Origin: Nitrincola sp048264025
GTDB lineage: Bacteria; Pseudomonadota; Gammaproteobacteria; Pseudomonadales; Balneatricaceae
Assembly: GCF_048264025.1 (NCBI RefSeq)
Contig: NZ_JBLXDN010000002.1
Coordinates: forward strand, 124,001 to 188,000
DNA: 64,000 nt
Direction of reading: 5' to 3'
Shown here: positions 42,631 to 52,077 of the stretch, piece after piece
Numbering within the stretch: position 1 is the first letter of the stretch
How the letters are laid out: each line of letters opens with the position of its first letter
Notes under the pieces: generated by a model
The model's input: only the letters and a program-made list of their open reading frames with translations
Database searches by the model: none
Told to the model about the DNA's origin: nothing
Translations under genes and position numbers: made by a program

Positions 42631-43983
42631 GTGTCAATGATAGCAACGGATACACTACGCATTATTATCGGTCTGGGTCAGACCGGGTATGCCTGTGCCC
42701 GATATATGGCAGCCAAAGGTTGGCCGTTCGCTGTTGTTGATACGCGTGAGAAGCCGCCATTGGCGGCAGATTTTTACAATGAGTTCCCTCAGGTGAAGCT
42801 TTACACGGGGGAGCTTGATCCTGTTCTTCTGGCCAGTGCAGACGAATTGATTCTTAGCCCAGGCGTGGCCAAATCTTCGACCGCCATACAGTACGCCATG
42901 CAGCAGGGTTGCCGCGTGATCGGTGATATCGACCTGTTCTGTCGTGAAGTTTCGGCACCTATAGTGGCGATTACCGGATCCAATGCCAAGAGCACGGTGA
43001 CCACGCTGGTGGGTAAGATGGCTGAAGCCGCCGGTATCAATGTGGCTGTCGGCGGTAATATCGGTACGCCAGTACTGGACCTGCTTAAGCAGCCCACCGC
43101 TGATCTGTACGTGTTGGAGTTATCCAGTTTTCAATTGGAAACCACGCATGAGCTGAAAGCGATTGCTGCCACTGTCTTGAATATCAGTCCGGATCATCTT
43201 GACCGCTATACGGATATGCAAAGCTACTATCTGGCTAAACACCGCATCTACCGGGGCTGTCGCCATTGTATTGTCAACCGCGATGACCCCTTGACCGTAC
43301 CGCTGATGGCCCAGGGAATGAAGCAGATCAGCTTCGGCCTGTCGTCGCCGGATCTGGGGCAGTATGGTATTGCGCTGGAAGCGGATCAGCCCTGGTTATT
43401 CCGTGGTTTGCAGCCGTTGATGCCGGTATCTGAGCTGAAAGTACAGGGCGAACACAATGTTGTGAATGTGTTGGCGGCATTGAGCTTGGGTGCGGCGGCA
43501 GGTCTGCCGCTAGAGGCTATGTTACAGGCGGCCAGACAGTTCGAAGGGCTTAGACATCGTTGCCAATGGGTGGCTGAAAAACAGGGCGTGGGTTATATCA
43601 ATGACTCTAAGGGTACCAATGTAGGTGCCACACTGGCAGCAGTACAAGGACTGGGCTCGGTACTGGACGATGAACAAAAATTACTGATTATTCTCGGTGG
43701 TGTGGGTAAAGAACAGAACTTTGCTGAGCTCAAATCACCGCTGGCTCGCTATGCCCGTCAAGTAGTGCTGATAGGTCGCGATGCTGAACTTATTGCCAAA
43801 GATCTGCAGGGCTTGCCGCTACAACGTGCAGAAACCCTGGAGCAGGCTGTGGCTATGGCCGCTGAATTCGCCCAGCCGGGTGATCAGGTGTTGCTGTCTC
43901 CGGCTTGTGCCAGTTTCGATATGTTTCGTGGCTATGAAGCACGTGGTGATCGCTTTATTGAGATCGTGGAGGGTCTGATATGA
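42631..43983 (+). CDS. murD: UDP-MurNAc-L-alanine:D-glutamate ligase
   Basis: 450 residues. The N-terminal Rossmann-like domain begins IIIGLGQTGYACARYM. The ATP loop reads GSNAKST (about 116-122), with alanine where many orthologues have glycine. INDSKGTNVGAT and LSPACASFDMF are typical MurD motifs. The GTG start at 42631 has a better-spaced GGAG site than the ATG two codons later. ftsW overlaps its stop by four bases. Confidence 0.97.
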   Translation: MSMIATDTLRIIIGLGQTGYACARYMAAKGWPFAVVDTREKPPLAADFYNEFPQVKLYTGELDPVLLASADELILSPGVAKSSTAIQYAMQQGCRVIGDIDLFCREVSAPIVAITGSNAKSTVTTLVGKMAEAAGINVAVGGNIGTPVLDLLKQPTADLYVLELSSFQLETTHELKAIAATVLNISPDHLDRYTDMQSYYLAKHRIYRGCRHCIVNRDDPLTVPLMAQGMKQISFGLSSPDLGQYGIALEADQPWLFRGLQPLMPVSELKVQGEHNVVNVLAALSLGAAAGLPLEAMLQAARQFEGLRHRCQWVAEKQGVGYINDSKGTNVGATLAAVQGLGSVLDDEQKLLIILGGVGKEQNFAELKSPLARYARQVVLIGRDAELIAKDLQGLPLQRAETLEQAVAMAAEFAQPGDQVLLSPACASFDMFRGYEARGDRFIEIVEGLI

Positions 43984-45206
43984 ACGGACTGTCTCTGAAT
44001 CTTAGTTGGCCTGCTGTGCTGGATATGCCTCCTGGCAAGCTGTCATTTGATCCGTTTTTAATTCTCAGCGCTGTGACCCTGATGCTGACAGGTTTCGTGA
44101 TGATTGCGTCAGCCTCCATGGATGTGGCCGCGCGGGATTTTGGTTCAGCCTATTTCTTTATAATGCGTCATGGCATTTTTGTCGTCATGGCGCTCATCAC
44201 TTTGGCAATCGTGTCGGCTATACCGATACAGCTTTGGCAGAAATATAGTGTGCCTTTGCTGGCTATTGGTGGCATTGCGCTGTTGCTGGTGTTGATTCCG
44301 GGTATCGGACGTGAAGTTAACGGTGCTCGTCGCTGGATTAGTATGGGCTTTTTTAACCTGCAGGTTTCTGAGCTGGCCAAAATTTTCATGGTGATCTACA
44401 TCAGCGGCTATCTGGTCAGGCGGTTGTCTGAAGTGCGGACAACCTGGTCAGGTGTGATTAAACCGGTCTTGCCTCTGTCGATCTATGTCGGATTGCTGAT
44501 TAGTCAGCCGGACTTTGGGGTCACAGTGGTGCTGATGTGTACAGTTATGGGCATGGTGTTTCTCAGTGGAATGCGCCTTATACAGTTTGTAAGTGTACTG
44601 CTGGTAGGCATCTTAATGGCTGGTCTGCTGGCTGTGACGCAGCCCTATCGTGTGCAGCGTCTGAAAACCTTCCTTGACCCCTGGGCCGATCCATTTGGGG
44701 CTGGATATCAGCTATCTCAGGCGCAAATCGCTTTTGGTCGTGGCGAGTTGTTCGGCACAGGTCTTGGAAACAGTATACAAAAACTGTTTTATCTGCCCGA
44801 AGCACACACAGATTTCATCTACTCGATTCTGGCCGAAGAGTTAGGGCTGATGGGCGCGTTGGTCGTTATTGCCCTCTACTGCTTTTTGGTGTTTCGCATT
44901 TTTATGGCCGGACGTCGAGCTGAAAAGCAGCAGCAGTTTTTCATGGGCTATGTCTGTTATGGCTTCGCTTTTGTTTTTGCCGGACAAGCACTGATCAATA
45001 TCGGTGTCAATGTCGGCGCTTTGCCAACCAAAGGGCTGACGTTGCCATTGCTGAGCTATGGTGGCAGCAGTTTGCTGGCTTCATCCATCATGATCGCCAT
45101 CGTATTACGTATTGATTATGAGCTGAAACGTGCAGAAGTGGCTGCTTTATCGGCATCAGGCAAACCTAGTAGTTCGCGTAAAGCCACAAGGAGGGCAATC
45201 GCATGA
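43980..45206 (+). CDS. ftsW: Septal peptidoglycan glycosyltransferase FtsW
   Basis: A 408-residue SEDS-family membrane protein with about ten helices. The GREVNGARRWI and GLGNSIQKLFYLPEAHTDFI segments and the C-terminal GLTLPLLSYGGSSLLA are diagnostic. It polymerises lipid II at the septum together with FtsI. The position between murD and murG separates it from the elongation paralogue RodA. Confidence 0.97.
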   Translation: MNGLSLNLSWPAVLDMPPGKLSFDPFLILSAVTLMLTGFVMIASASMDVAARDFGSAYFFIMRHGIFVVMALITLAIVSAIPIQLWQKYSVPLLAIGGIALLLVLIPGIGREVNGARRWISMGFFNLQVSELAKIFMVIYISGYLVRRLSEVRTTWSGVIKPVLPLSIYVGLLISQPDFGVTVVLMCTVMGMVFLSGMRLIQFVSVLLVGILMAGLLAVTQPYRVQRLKTFLDPWADPFGAGYQLSQAQIAFGRGELFGTGLGNSIQKLFYLPEAHTDFIYSILAEELGLMGALVVIALYCFLVFRIFMAGRRAEKQQQFFMGYVCYGFAFVFAGQALINIGVNVGALPTKGLTLPLLSYGGSSLLASSIMIAIVLRIDYELKRAEVAALSASGKPSSSRKATRRAIA

Positions 45207-46288
45207 CGGCTGAAACAACAAAAACGCTGTTGGTGATGGCTGGCGGCACAGGTGGACATGTATTTCCGGCTCTGGCAACAGCTGACTTGTTACGTGCTCA
45301 AGGTGTGCATGTGGAATGGTTGGGAACAGCAAGTGGTATTGAAGCCAGAGTGGTTCCTGCTGCGGATATCAAACTGAATTGCATACCTGTGGCTGGTTTG
45401 AGAGGTAAAGGGGCGCTGCGATTGCTGACCGCGCCCATCAGCCTGCTGAAAGCGGTATTGGCGGCCAGGGCCGTCATCAAACGTGTGAAGCCAGCCGTGG
45501 TGTTGGGTATGGGTGGTTTTGCTTCCGGACCGGGTGGGTTGGCCGCACGCCTTATGGGTATACCGGTGGTGATACATGAACAAAATGCCATTCCGGGGAT
45601 GACTAACAAGGTGCTTGCACGTATTGCAACGCGCGTATTACAGGCTTTTCCTGGTGCCTTTGAGCAGTGCCAGGATAAAGATACTATCGGTAATCCGGTC
45701 AGAGGACCGATCTTGGAATTGCCAGAACCAGCTGAGCGGATGCAAGACCGGACAGGGCCCATCCGCCTGCTGGTGGTAGGTGGCAGTCTGGGGGCTAAAG
45801 CCATCAATGAACGTTTACCCGAAGTGCTGGCCAGGATACCTGCCGAAGCACGTCCGGAAGTGTGGCACCAGACAGGACAAACTCATCATAAACAGACGCT
45901 TGAGCATTATGAATCACTCGGAATAGCGGCGCGCGTGGTGCCCTTTATTGAACAAATGGATGAAGCCTTTGGCTGGGCTGATCTGGTGCTGTGTCGCTCG
46001 GGTGCCCTCACAGTGAGCGAGCTGGCTATTGCCGGTGTGGCAGCAATTCTCGTGCCTTTTCCCTTCGCTGTGGATGATCACCAGACGGCCAATGCACAGT
46101 TTCTGGTGAATTGTGGCGCAGCGGAACTGGTACAGCAAGCCGATTTAAGTAGTGATGTATTGCATCAGTTGTTGAGCAAGCTCAATCAACGTGAGCGTTT
46201 GTTAAAAATGGCGCAGTTAGCACGTAATCAGGGTAAGCCGGAAGCTGGAAGGCAGTTAGCTGAAGCCTGTCTGGAGGTAATGGCATGA
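45203..46288 (+). CDS. murG: UDP-GlcNAc:lipid I N-acetylglucosaminyltransferase
   Basis: 361 residues, GT-B fold. The N-terminal glycine-rich loop is MAGGTGGHVFPALA. Other key segments are VIHEQNAIPGMTNK and the C-terminal nucleotide-binding region CRSGALTVSELAIAG. It makes lipid II at the inner face of the membrane. It has a strong AAGGAGGG site inside the end of ftsW. Confidence 0.98.
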   Translation: MTAETTKTLLVMAGGTGGHVFPALATADLLRAQGVHVEWLGTASGIEARVVPAADIKLNCIPVAGLRGKGALRLLTAPISLLKAVLAARAVIKRVKPAVVLGMGGFASGPGGLAARLMGIPVVIHEQNAIPGMTNKVLARIATRVLQAFPGAFEQCQDKDTIGNPVRGPILELPEPAERMQDRTGPIRLLVVGGSLGAKAINERLPEVLARIPAEARPEVWHQTGQTHHKQTLEHYESLGIAARVVPFIEQMDEAFGWADLVLCRSGALTVSELAIAGVAAILVPFPFAVDDHQTANAQFLVNCGAAELVQQADLSSDVLHQLLSKLNQRERLLKMAQLARNQGKPEAGRQLAEACLEVMA

Positions 46289-47733
46289 GTAAAAATGATG
46301 CGATGGGCGTGTATGAAGTGCCTGAAATGCGTCGTATCCGTCAAATCCATTTTGTCGGCATCGGCGGTGTTGGTATGTGTGGTATTGCCGAAGTTTTGTT
46401 GAATCAGGGATATACCATCTCTGGTTCCGATATTCGCGACTCGGTTGTAACCGACCGCCTGGCAACTCTTGGTGCGCGGATATATATAGGTCATCAGCAA
46501 AGCAACGTCGAAATGGCCGATGTGGTGGTGATTTCTACGGCTGTAGCCGAAGATAATCCAGAATTGATCGCTGCACGTCAGTCACGTATTCCCGTAGTGC
46601 GTCGTGCCGAGATGTTGGCAGAACTGATGCGCTATCGGCATGGTATCGCGGTGGCCGGCACACACGGTAAGACCACCACCACCAGCCTGTTGGCCTCGGT
46701 GATGGCAGAGGCTGGACTGGATCCGACCTTTGTTATCGGTGGGCGGCTTAACAGTGCTGGCACCAATGCACAGTTAGGTGGTAGTCGTTACCTGGTGGCT
46801 GAGGCAGATGAAAGTGATGCGTCCTTTCTACACCTGCAGCCTATGGTGGCAATCGTCACCAATATCGATGCTGACCATATGGATACCTATGGCGGTGACT
46901 TTAATGTGCTCAAGCAGACATTTGTTAACTTCTTGCACAATCTTCCCTTTTACGGGTTGGCAGTGATGTGTACCGATGATCCGGTGGTTGTTGAAATTCT
47001 GCCACAGGTAAGCCGTCCAATACTGACCTACGGTTTTAATGAAGGGGCTGATTTCAGAGCCGTTGATCTGCACATGGAAGGCTTGCAGACCCGTTTCCGA
47101 GTCGAGCGTCCCAGCGGACATGAGCCGTTGAATGTCACTCTGAATATGCCGGGTCGCCACAACGTACTCAATGCCTTGGCCTGTATTGCTGTGGCTACCG
47201 ATGAAGGCTTGGCGGATGCCTCCATCTGTCGGGCATTGGAGAAATTTGAAGGTGTGGGTCGTCGTTTCCAGATTTTAGGCGAAGTACCTGTCACGGGAGG
47301 GGACGTAACGCTTGTGGATGATTATGGTCACCATCCCCGCGAAGTGGAAGCGGTTATTCAGGCTATTCGTGATGGTTGGCCGGACCGCCGATTGGTGATG
47401 GTGTATCAGCCACACCGCTACACCCGCACGCGCGATCTGTATGAAGACTTTGCCCGGGTGTTGTCAGAAACAGATCTGCTACTGATGCTGGAGGTCTATG
47501 CCGCTGGTGAGCAGCCAATTCCTGGTGCCGATACCCGCAGCCTGTGCCGATCCATACGTCAGCGTGGCATGGAACCGGTGTTTGTGGAATCAACAGATGA
47601 CCTTCCAGAGTTGCTGAGTACTTTGTTGCGTCCCGGTGATCTGCTGTTGACCCAGGGGGCCGGTGATATTACTACCCTGGCGCATACGCTAAGCAAACTG
47701 AATCTAAGCCGTGTCGGTGAGGTACAGCAATGA
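46285..47733 (+). CDS. murC: UDP-N-acetylmuramate:L-alanine ligase
   Basis: 482 residues. The N-terminal loop IHFVGIGGVGMCGIAEVL binds the UDP substrate. The ATP loop GTHGKTTTTSLLA is near residue 126. Central motifs are EADESDASFLHL and DDYGHHPREVEA. It adds the first stem amino acid. Four-base overlaps with murG and ddlB show tight coupling. Confidence 0.99.
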   Translation: MSKNDAMGVYEVPEMRRIRQIHFVGIGGVGMCGIAEVLLNQGYTISGSDIRDSVVTDRLATLGARIYIGHQQSNVEMADVVVISTAVAEDNPELIAARQSRIPVVRRAEMLAELMRYRHGIAVAGTHGKTTTTSLLASVMAEAGLDPTFVIGGRLNSAGTNAQLGGSRYLVAEADESDASFLHLQPMVAIVTNIDADHMDTYGGDFNVLKQTFVNFLHNLPFYGLAVMCTDDPVVVEILPQVSRPILTYGFNEGADFRAVDLHMEGLQTRFRVERPSGHEPLNVTLNMPGRHNVLNALACIAVATDEGLADASICRALEKFEGVGRRFQILGEVPVTGGDVTLVDDYGHHPREVEAVIQAIRDGWPDRRLVMVYQPHRYTRTRDLYEDFARVLSETDLLLMLEVYAAGEQPIPGADTRSLCRSIRQRGMEPVFVESTDDLPELLSTLLRPGDLLLTQGAGDITTLAHTLSKLNLSRVGEVQQ

Positions 47734-48689
47734 AAGCATTTGAAATAAGCGCGGCTGAAAAGCAGACTTTTGGGCGAGTGGCCGTGCTGATGGGCGGAGA
47801 CTCCGCTGAACGCAGTATCTCACTGCGTAGTGGTGCCGAAGTATTGAAAGGTTTATGTCAGGCCGGCGTTGATGCCTTTGCTATCGATCTGTGCGCCAAG
47901 GGAGCTGATCCGGTTGCGCAATTACTTGAAGCCGAGTTTGATCGTGCTTTTTTGATTCTGCATGGCCGTGGTGGAGAAGATGGCACCTTGCAGGGCTTGC
48001 TGGAAATGCTGAAAAAGCCTTATACCGGCAGTGGTGTGGCTGCCTCTGCGTTGGGAATGGATAAGCTGCGTTGCAAGCAGCTTTGGCTGGGAGCCGGTTT
48101 TCCCACACCGCCTTTTGCTGAGCTTAATGCAGATACTGACTTACAGGCTGTAGCCGACAAGCTGGGCTTTCCGATGATGGTCAAACCCGTACATGAAGGT
48201 TCCAGTATAGGCATGAGTCGTGTCATGGACCTGGCGCAGTTGCAGGCGGCTTATGCGGAAGCGGCCCGCTATGACAATCTGGTGATTGCGGAGCAGTGGG
48301 TGCAGGGGTCTGAATTTACCCTGGCTGTCTTGCGTGATGCGGCTCTGCCTGTGATCAAGTTGGAAACCTCTCACGACTTTTACGATTTTAATGCCAAGTA
48401 CGAATCCAATGATACCCGTTACCTGTTTGAGCATGGTCTGACTGAAGCGAAGCATAAGGCGCTGCAAACCCTGGCAGTTAAGGCTTTTAGTGCTGTGGGT
48501 TGCCGTGGTTGGGGCCGGGTGGATGTGATGATGAACAGTGCGGGAGAGTTTCTGTTGCTGGAAGTGAACACCCTGCCTGGTATGACAGACCATAGCCTGG
48601 TACCTATGGCGGCAAAACAGGCCGGTATGAGTTTCTCGGAATTGGTGGTTGAAATTCTTCGTACGGCCAAACGGGATAGGGAGAGCTGA
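47730..48689 (+). CDS. ddlB: D-alanine:D-alanine ligase
   Basis: 319 residues with the ATP-grasp fold. MGGDSAERSISLRSG near the N-terminus, HGRGGEDGTLQGLLE, VKPVHEGSSIGMS and the metal-binding LLEVNTLPGMTDHSLVP are all standard. It supplies D-Ala-D-Ala to MurF. The cluster location indicates DdlB rather than DdlA. It is followed after 2 bases by ftsQ. Confidence 0.98.
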   Translation: MKAFEISAAEKQTFGRVAVLMGGDSAERSISLRSGAEVLKGLCQAGVDAFAIDLCAKGADPVAQLLEAEFDRAFLILHGRGGEDGTLQGLLEMLKKPYTGSGVAASALGMDKLRCKQLWLGAGFPTPPFAELNADTDLQAVADKLGFPMMVKPVHEGSSIGMSRVMDLAQLQAAYAEAARYDNLVIAEQWVQGSEFTLAVLRDAALPVIKLETSHDFYDFNAKYESNDTRYLFEHGLTEAKHKALQTLAVKAFSAVGCRGWGRVDVMMNSAGEFLLLEVNTLPGMTDHSLVPMAAKQAGMSFSELVVEILRTAKRDRES

Positions 48690-48691
48690 AA

Positions 48692-49510
48692 ATGAATTTG
48701 TCGTTGCCCTGGCTGAAGCAAGACCCGCAACCGGTTGCACCGGTACGTGGTGCTGTGGCCGTGCAACGCCAGTCTGAGCAATTGGTTGAACCTCCGGCCA
48801 TTAAGCGGGTAGTGATGTTGCTGGGATTGTTGTTACTGTTTGCGGCCCTGGTACTTGGATTGGCGGGTAAAGCATTGGCCTGGTTGGATAAACCAGTTAG
48901 CGCAGTCAGTATCAGCGGGCAGATGCGTTATCTCGATGGCCAGGCCTTGGCAAGTCACCTGGCAACAGAGGTTAAGGCACCGATCTTGTCGCTGGATCTG
49001 CGCAGTTTGCGTGATGCGACACTGGCTAATCCCTGGGTGCACATGGCTGAAGTACGGCGTCAATGGCCAGCGGCGGTGCATGTCGCTATTGCTGAGCAGG
49101 TGCCTGTGGCGCGCTGGGGTGAGCGCGGACTGTTGAATCATCAGGGCGATATTTTCTGGCCGGATTTGAGTGCTGGCTATGAATTTTTACCCAGGCTTAA
49201 TGGTCCGGCGCACGAAACGCGCGCGATTATCGAACAGTATCATGACCTGAGTGTGCTGTTTGCCCGTTCAGGTTTGCGTATTACAGGACTGTCACTGGAA
49301 AGTCGTGGGGCCTGGAATCTGGAGTTGGATAACGGCATCCAGGTTGTGGCCGGGCGAGAACAGTTGATGCCCAGATTAAGGCGTTTCATCAGTATCTATG
49401 AAACTGAGCTCAGCCAGTCGGCGGATAAGATTGAACAGGTTGATATAAGGTACACCAACGGTGTGGCTGTCAGATGGCGCACCGAAGAGAGGCAAGGCGA
49501 TGCAGGATAA
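48692..49510 (+). CDS. ftsQ: Cell division protein FtsQ
   Basis: 272 residues. A cytoplasmic tail of about 35 residues is followed by one membrane helix (about 38-56), a POTRA domain (about 61-130, opening AVSISGQMRYLDGQAL) and the beta domain that binds FtsB and FtsL. Sequence conservation is moderate, but topology, size and position between ddlB and ftsA are decisive. Its last eleven bases overlap ftsA. Confidence 0.96.
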   Translation: MNLSLPWLKQDPQPVAPVRGAVAVQRQSEQLVEPPAIKRVVMLLGLLLLFAALVLGLAGKALAWLDKPVSAVSISGQMRYLDGQALASHLATEVKAPILSLDLRSLRDATLANPWVHMAEVRRQWPAAVHVAIAEQVPVARWGERGLLNHQGDIFWPDLSAGYEFLPRLNGPAHETRAIIEQYHDLSVLFARSGLRITGLSLESRGAWNLELDNGIQVVAGREQLMPRLRRFISIYETELSQSADKIEQVDIRYTNGVAVRWRTEERQGDAG

Positions 49511-50768
49511 AAGAGCGACATCAGATCACAGTATGATCGTTGCACTGGATATAGGCACATCGAAAGTGGTGTGTTTGGTAGGGGAAGTCTGTGCTGACGG
49601 CGGTATTGAGATAGTCGGTGTTGGTTCACAGCCTTCTCACGGTATGAAGCGTGGCGTGGTGGTGAATATTGAATCAACTGTTAGTGCGATACAGCGTGCA
49701 GTTGAAGAAGCTGAATTGATGGCTGGATGCAAGATTCACTCCGTGACGGTGGGGATTGCTGGTAATCACATCAGCAGTCTGAATTCCCACGGAATTGTCG
49801 CGGTGAGGGATCGTGAGGTCTCTGAATATGATCTGGAGCGAGTGATCGACGCCGCTCGCGCTGTAGCGATACCAGCTGATCAGCGCATATTACATATTCT
49901 GCCGCAGGAGTACCTGATCGATACGCAAGAAGGTATTAAAGAGCCTCTGGGAATGTCTGGAGTGCGTCTGGAAGCCAAGGTGCACCTGGTTACCGGTGCG
50001 TCCAATGCGATTCAGAATATTGATAAATGTATCCGTCGTTGTGGTTTGGATGTCGATGCCATCGTGCTTGAGCAACTGGCCTCCAGCTATGCCGTACTGG
50101 CTGAAGATGAAAAGGATTTAGGTGTTTGCATCGTGGATATCGGTGGCGGTACCACAGATATTGCCGTGTTTACTGATGGGTCTATCCGTCATACAGCGGT
50201 TATCCCTATTGCAGGCGATCAAGTTACTAATGATATTGCCATGGCGCTGCGTACACCGACGCAGCATGCCGAGAAAATCAAGATTAAATATGCCTGTGCC
50301 TTGGCACAGTTAGCTCGCCCTGATGAAACCATCAAGGTGCCCAGTGTGGGTGACCGTCCCGCCAGAGATCTGTCCAGGCAGTCACTGGCTGAGGTGGTCG
50401 AGCCGCGTTATGAAGAGTTGTTTGCCTTGGTGCAGGCCGAGTTGCGACGTTCAGGTTTTGAAGACCTGATCGCTGCAGGCATCGTGCTGACCGGGGGTAC
50501 ATCAAAAATGGAAGGGGCGGTTGAGCTGGCGGAAGAAATCTTCCATATGCCAGTTAGACTGGCGCTTCCGCAAGGCGTCCGGGGTATGGAATCGCTGCTT
50601 AAAAACCCGATTTACGCAACCGGAATCGGGTTACTGCACTATGCAAAAGCGGAGCAGAAACCAACAGCAAAAGAAATTGTACCGGAAATGCGCGAAAAAC
50701 GTCTGCAGCGTCCACAGGTCGGTGATCTGGTGAGTCGAGTAAAAGACTGGTTTAAGCGTCACTTCTGA
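49500..50768 (+). CDS. ftsA: Cell division protein FtsA
   Basis: 422 residues from the ATG at 49500, preceded by GAGAGGCAAGG. A longer in-frame start at 49461 lies inside ftsQ and is not needed. The actin-like ATPase motifs are ALDIGTSKVVCLVGE, IVDIGGGTTDIAVF and VLTGGTSKMEGA. The C-terminal amphipathic helix (VKDWFKRHF) that anchors FtsZ to the membrane is visible. Confidence 0.98.
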   Translation: MQDKRATSDHSMIVALDIGTSKVVCLVGEVCADGGIEIVGVGSQPSHGMKRGVVVNIESTVSAIQRAVEEAELMAGCKIHSVTVGIAGNHISSLNSHGIVAVRDREVSEYDLERVIDAARAVAIPADQRILHILPQEYLIDTQEGIKEPLGMSGVRLEAKVHLVTGASNAIQNIDKCIRRCGLDVDAIVLEQLASSYAVLAEDEKDLGVCIVDIGGGTTDIAVFTDGSIRHTAVIPIAGDQVTNDIAMALRTPTQHAEKIKIKYACALAQLARPDETIKVPSVGDRPARDLSRQSLAEVVEPRYEELFALVQAELRRSGFEDLIAAGIVLTGGTSKMEGAVELAEEIFHMPVRLALPQGVRGMESLLKNPIYATGIGLLHYAKAEQKPTAKEIVPEMREKRLQRPQVGDLVSRVKDWFKRHF

Positions 50769-50829
50769 ATGAATCGTTAAGCGTGGCATGACCGGAAGGT
50801 AAAAGCAGGCATGTCAGGGGAGGAAAAAA

Positions 50830-51990
50830 ATGTTTGAATTAATTGATAATGTACCTCAGGAAGCCGTCATTAAAGTAATTGGTGTCGGTGGGGGGGGCGG
50901 TAACGCCGTTCAACACATGGTATCCGATGATCTGGGCGGGGTAGAGTTCATCTGCGCCAACACCGATGCGCAGGCACTGGAACGCCTGGCAACGCGTGCA
51001 GCCCTACATATTGGTGGTGGATTGACCAAGGGGTTGGGGGCCGGTGCTAATCCGGAGATCGGACGCAAAGCGGCACTGGAAGATCGTGACCGTATTGCTG
51101 AAAGTCTCAAAGGGGCTGATATGGTCTTTATTACCGCCGGTATGGGCGGTGGTACAGGTACCGGAGCGGCGCCGATTGTGGCACAGATTGCCCGTGAAAT
51201 GGGCATTCTGACGGTCGCTGTGGTGACCCGTCCTTTCCGTTTTGAAGGGCGCAAGCGGATGGCCATCGCTGAGGAAGGGATACGTGAGCTGCGTGAAAAT
51301 GTGGATTCATTGATCATCATCCCGAATGAGAAGCTGATTGCGGTGCTGGGTAAGAACACCAGCCTGATCAATGCATTCAATACCGCCAATGATGTACTAA
51401 AAGGAGCGGTAAAGGGCATTTCCGATCTGATCACCTGTACCGGTATGGTTAACGTCGACTTTGCCGATGTCAAAACCGTAATGTCTGAAATGGGCATGGC
51501 GATGATGGGTACAGGCATTGCCAAGGGAGATAAACGCGCACAGGAAGCCGCACGTTCTGCCATCATGAGCCCGCTACTGGAAGATATCGATCTGCGTGGT
51601 GCGCGTGGTATTCTGGTTAATATCACCGCTGGACTGGATCTGAGTCTGGGTGAATACAGTGAAATCGGTGAAATTATCGAAGAATGCGCTGATGCCGATG
51701 CGACCATTGTAATCGGTACAGTGATTGATCCAGACATGGTGGACGAGCTGCGTGTGACAGTAGTCGCTACCGGCCTTGATCGCCCAAAAGAAAAAGAGTT
51801 CAAGTTGGTGGCTTCTGAAGCACCGAAAGTCGATCTGCGTCAGGAAGAAATCGAGCTACCGTCAGTCCTGCGCCGGCAGAAGCAGGAAGCGTTGCTGGAT
51901 AAGCCGGATAGCCATGATAAAGAGACAGGTAAACGCAAGGATTATGGTGAGTTGGATATTCCAACCTTCCTCAGACGCCAGGCGGATTAA
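50830..51990 (+). CDS. ftsZ: Cell division GTPase FtsZ
   Basis: 386 residues. The glycine-rich start VIGVGGGGGNAVQHM and the tubulin signature GGGTGTG (106-112) bind GTP. The T7 loop is VNVDFADVKTVM. The variable linker ends in the conserved C-terminal peptide LDIPTFLRRQAD, which binds FtsA and ZipA. It follows ftsA with a 61-base gap and has a GGGAGG site. It is the last gene of the cluster proper. Confidence 0.99.
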   Translation: MFELIDNVPQEAVIKVIGVGGGGGNAVQHMVSDDLGGVEFICANTDAQALERLATRAALHIGGGLTKGLGAGANPEIGRKAALEDRDRIAESLKGADMVFITAGMGGGTGTGAAPIVAQIAREMGILTVAVVTRPFRFEGRKRMAIAEEGIRELRENVDSLIIIPNEKLIAVLGKNTSLINAFNTANDVLKGAVKGISDLITCTGMVNVDFADVKTVMSEMGMAMMGTGIAKGDKRAQEAARSAIMSPLLEDIDLRGARGILVNITAGLDLSLGEYSEIGEIIEECADADATIVIGTVIDPDMVDELRVTVVATGLDRPKEKEFKLVASEAPKVDLRQEEIELPSVLRRQKQEALLDKPDSHDKETGKRKDYGELDIPTFLRRQAD

Positions 51991-51991
51991 A

Positions 51992-52018
51992 GGCAGCGGC
52001 CTTATGGGCCGATTGCCT
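51992..52018 (+). terminator. Imperfect hairpin after ftsZ
   Basis: GGCAgCGGCC and GGGCCGatTGCC can pair around a ttat loop directly after the ftsZ stop. There is no T run, so it may only pause transcription and allow some read-through into lpxC. Confidence 0.4.
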
Positions 52019-52077
52019 GAAATGGGCTGAGTCTGTTATCATTCTCATTTATTTTTGTGGTTATCTGGCGAATTGTA

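Noticed and set aside
48141..48740. A 199-codon antisense frame inside ddlB and ftsQ
   Set aside because: Crosses two well-supported genes in the opposite direction, with no recognisable domain or start signal.
50910..51803. A 297-codon open frame antisense to ftsZ
   Set aside because: It lies wholly inside ftsZ, its composition (Ser, Ile, Pro and Arg rich, no domain) mirrors ftsZ codon usage, and it has no ribosome site.
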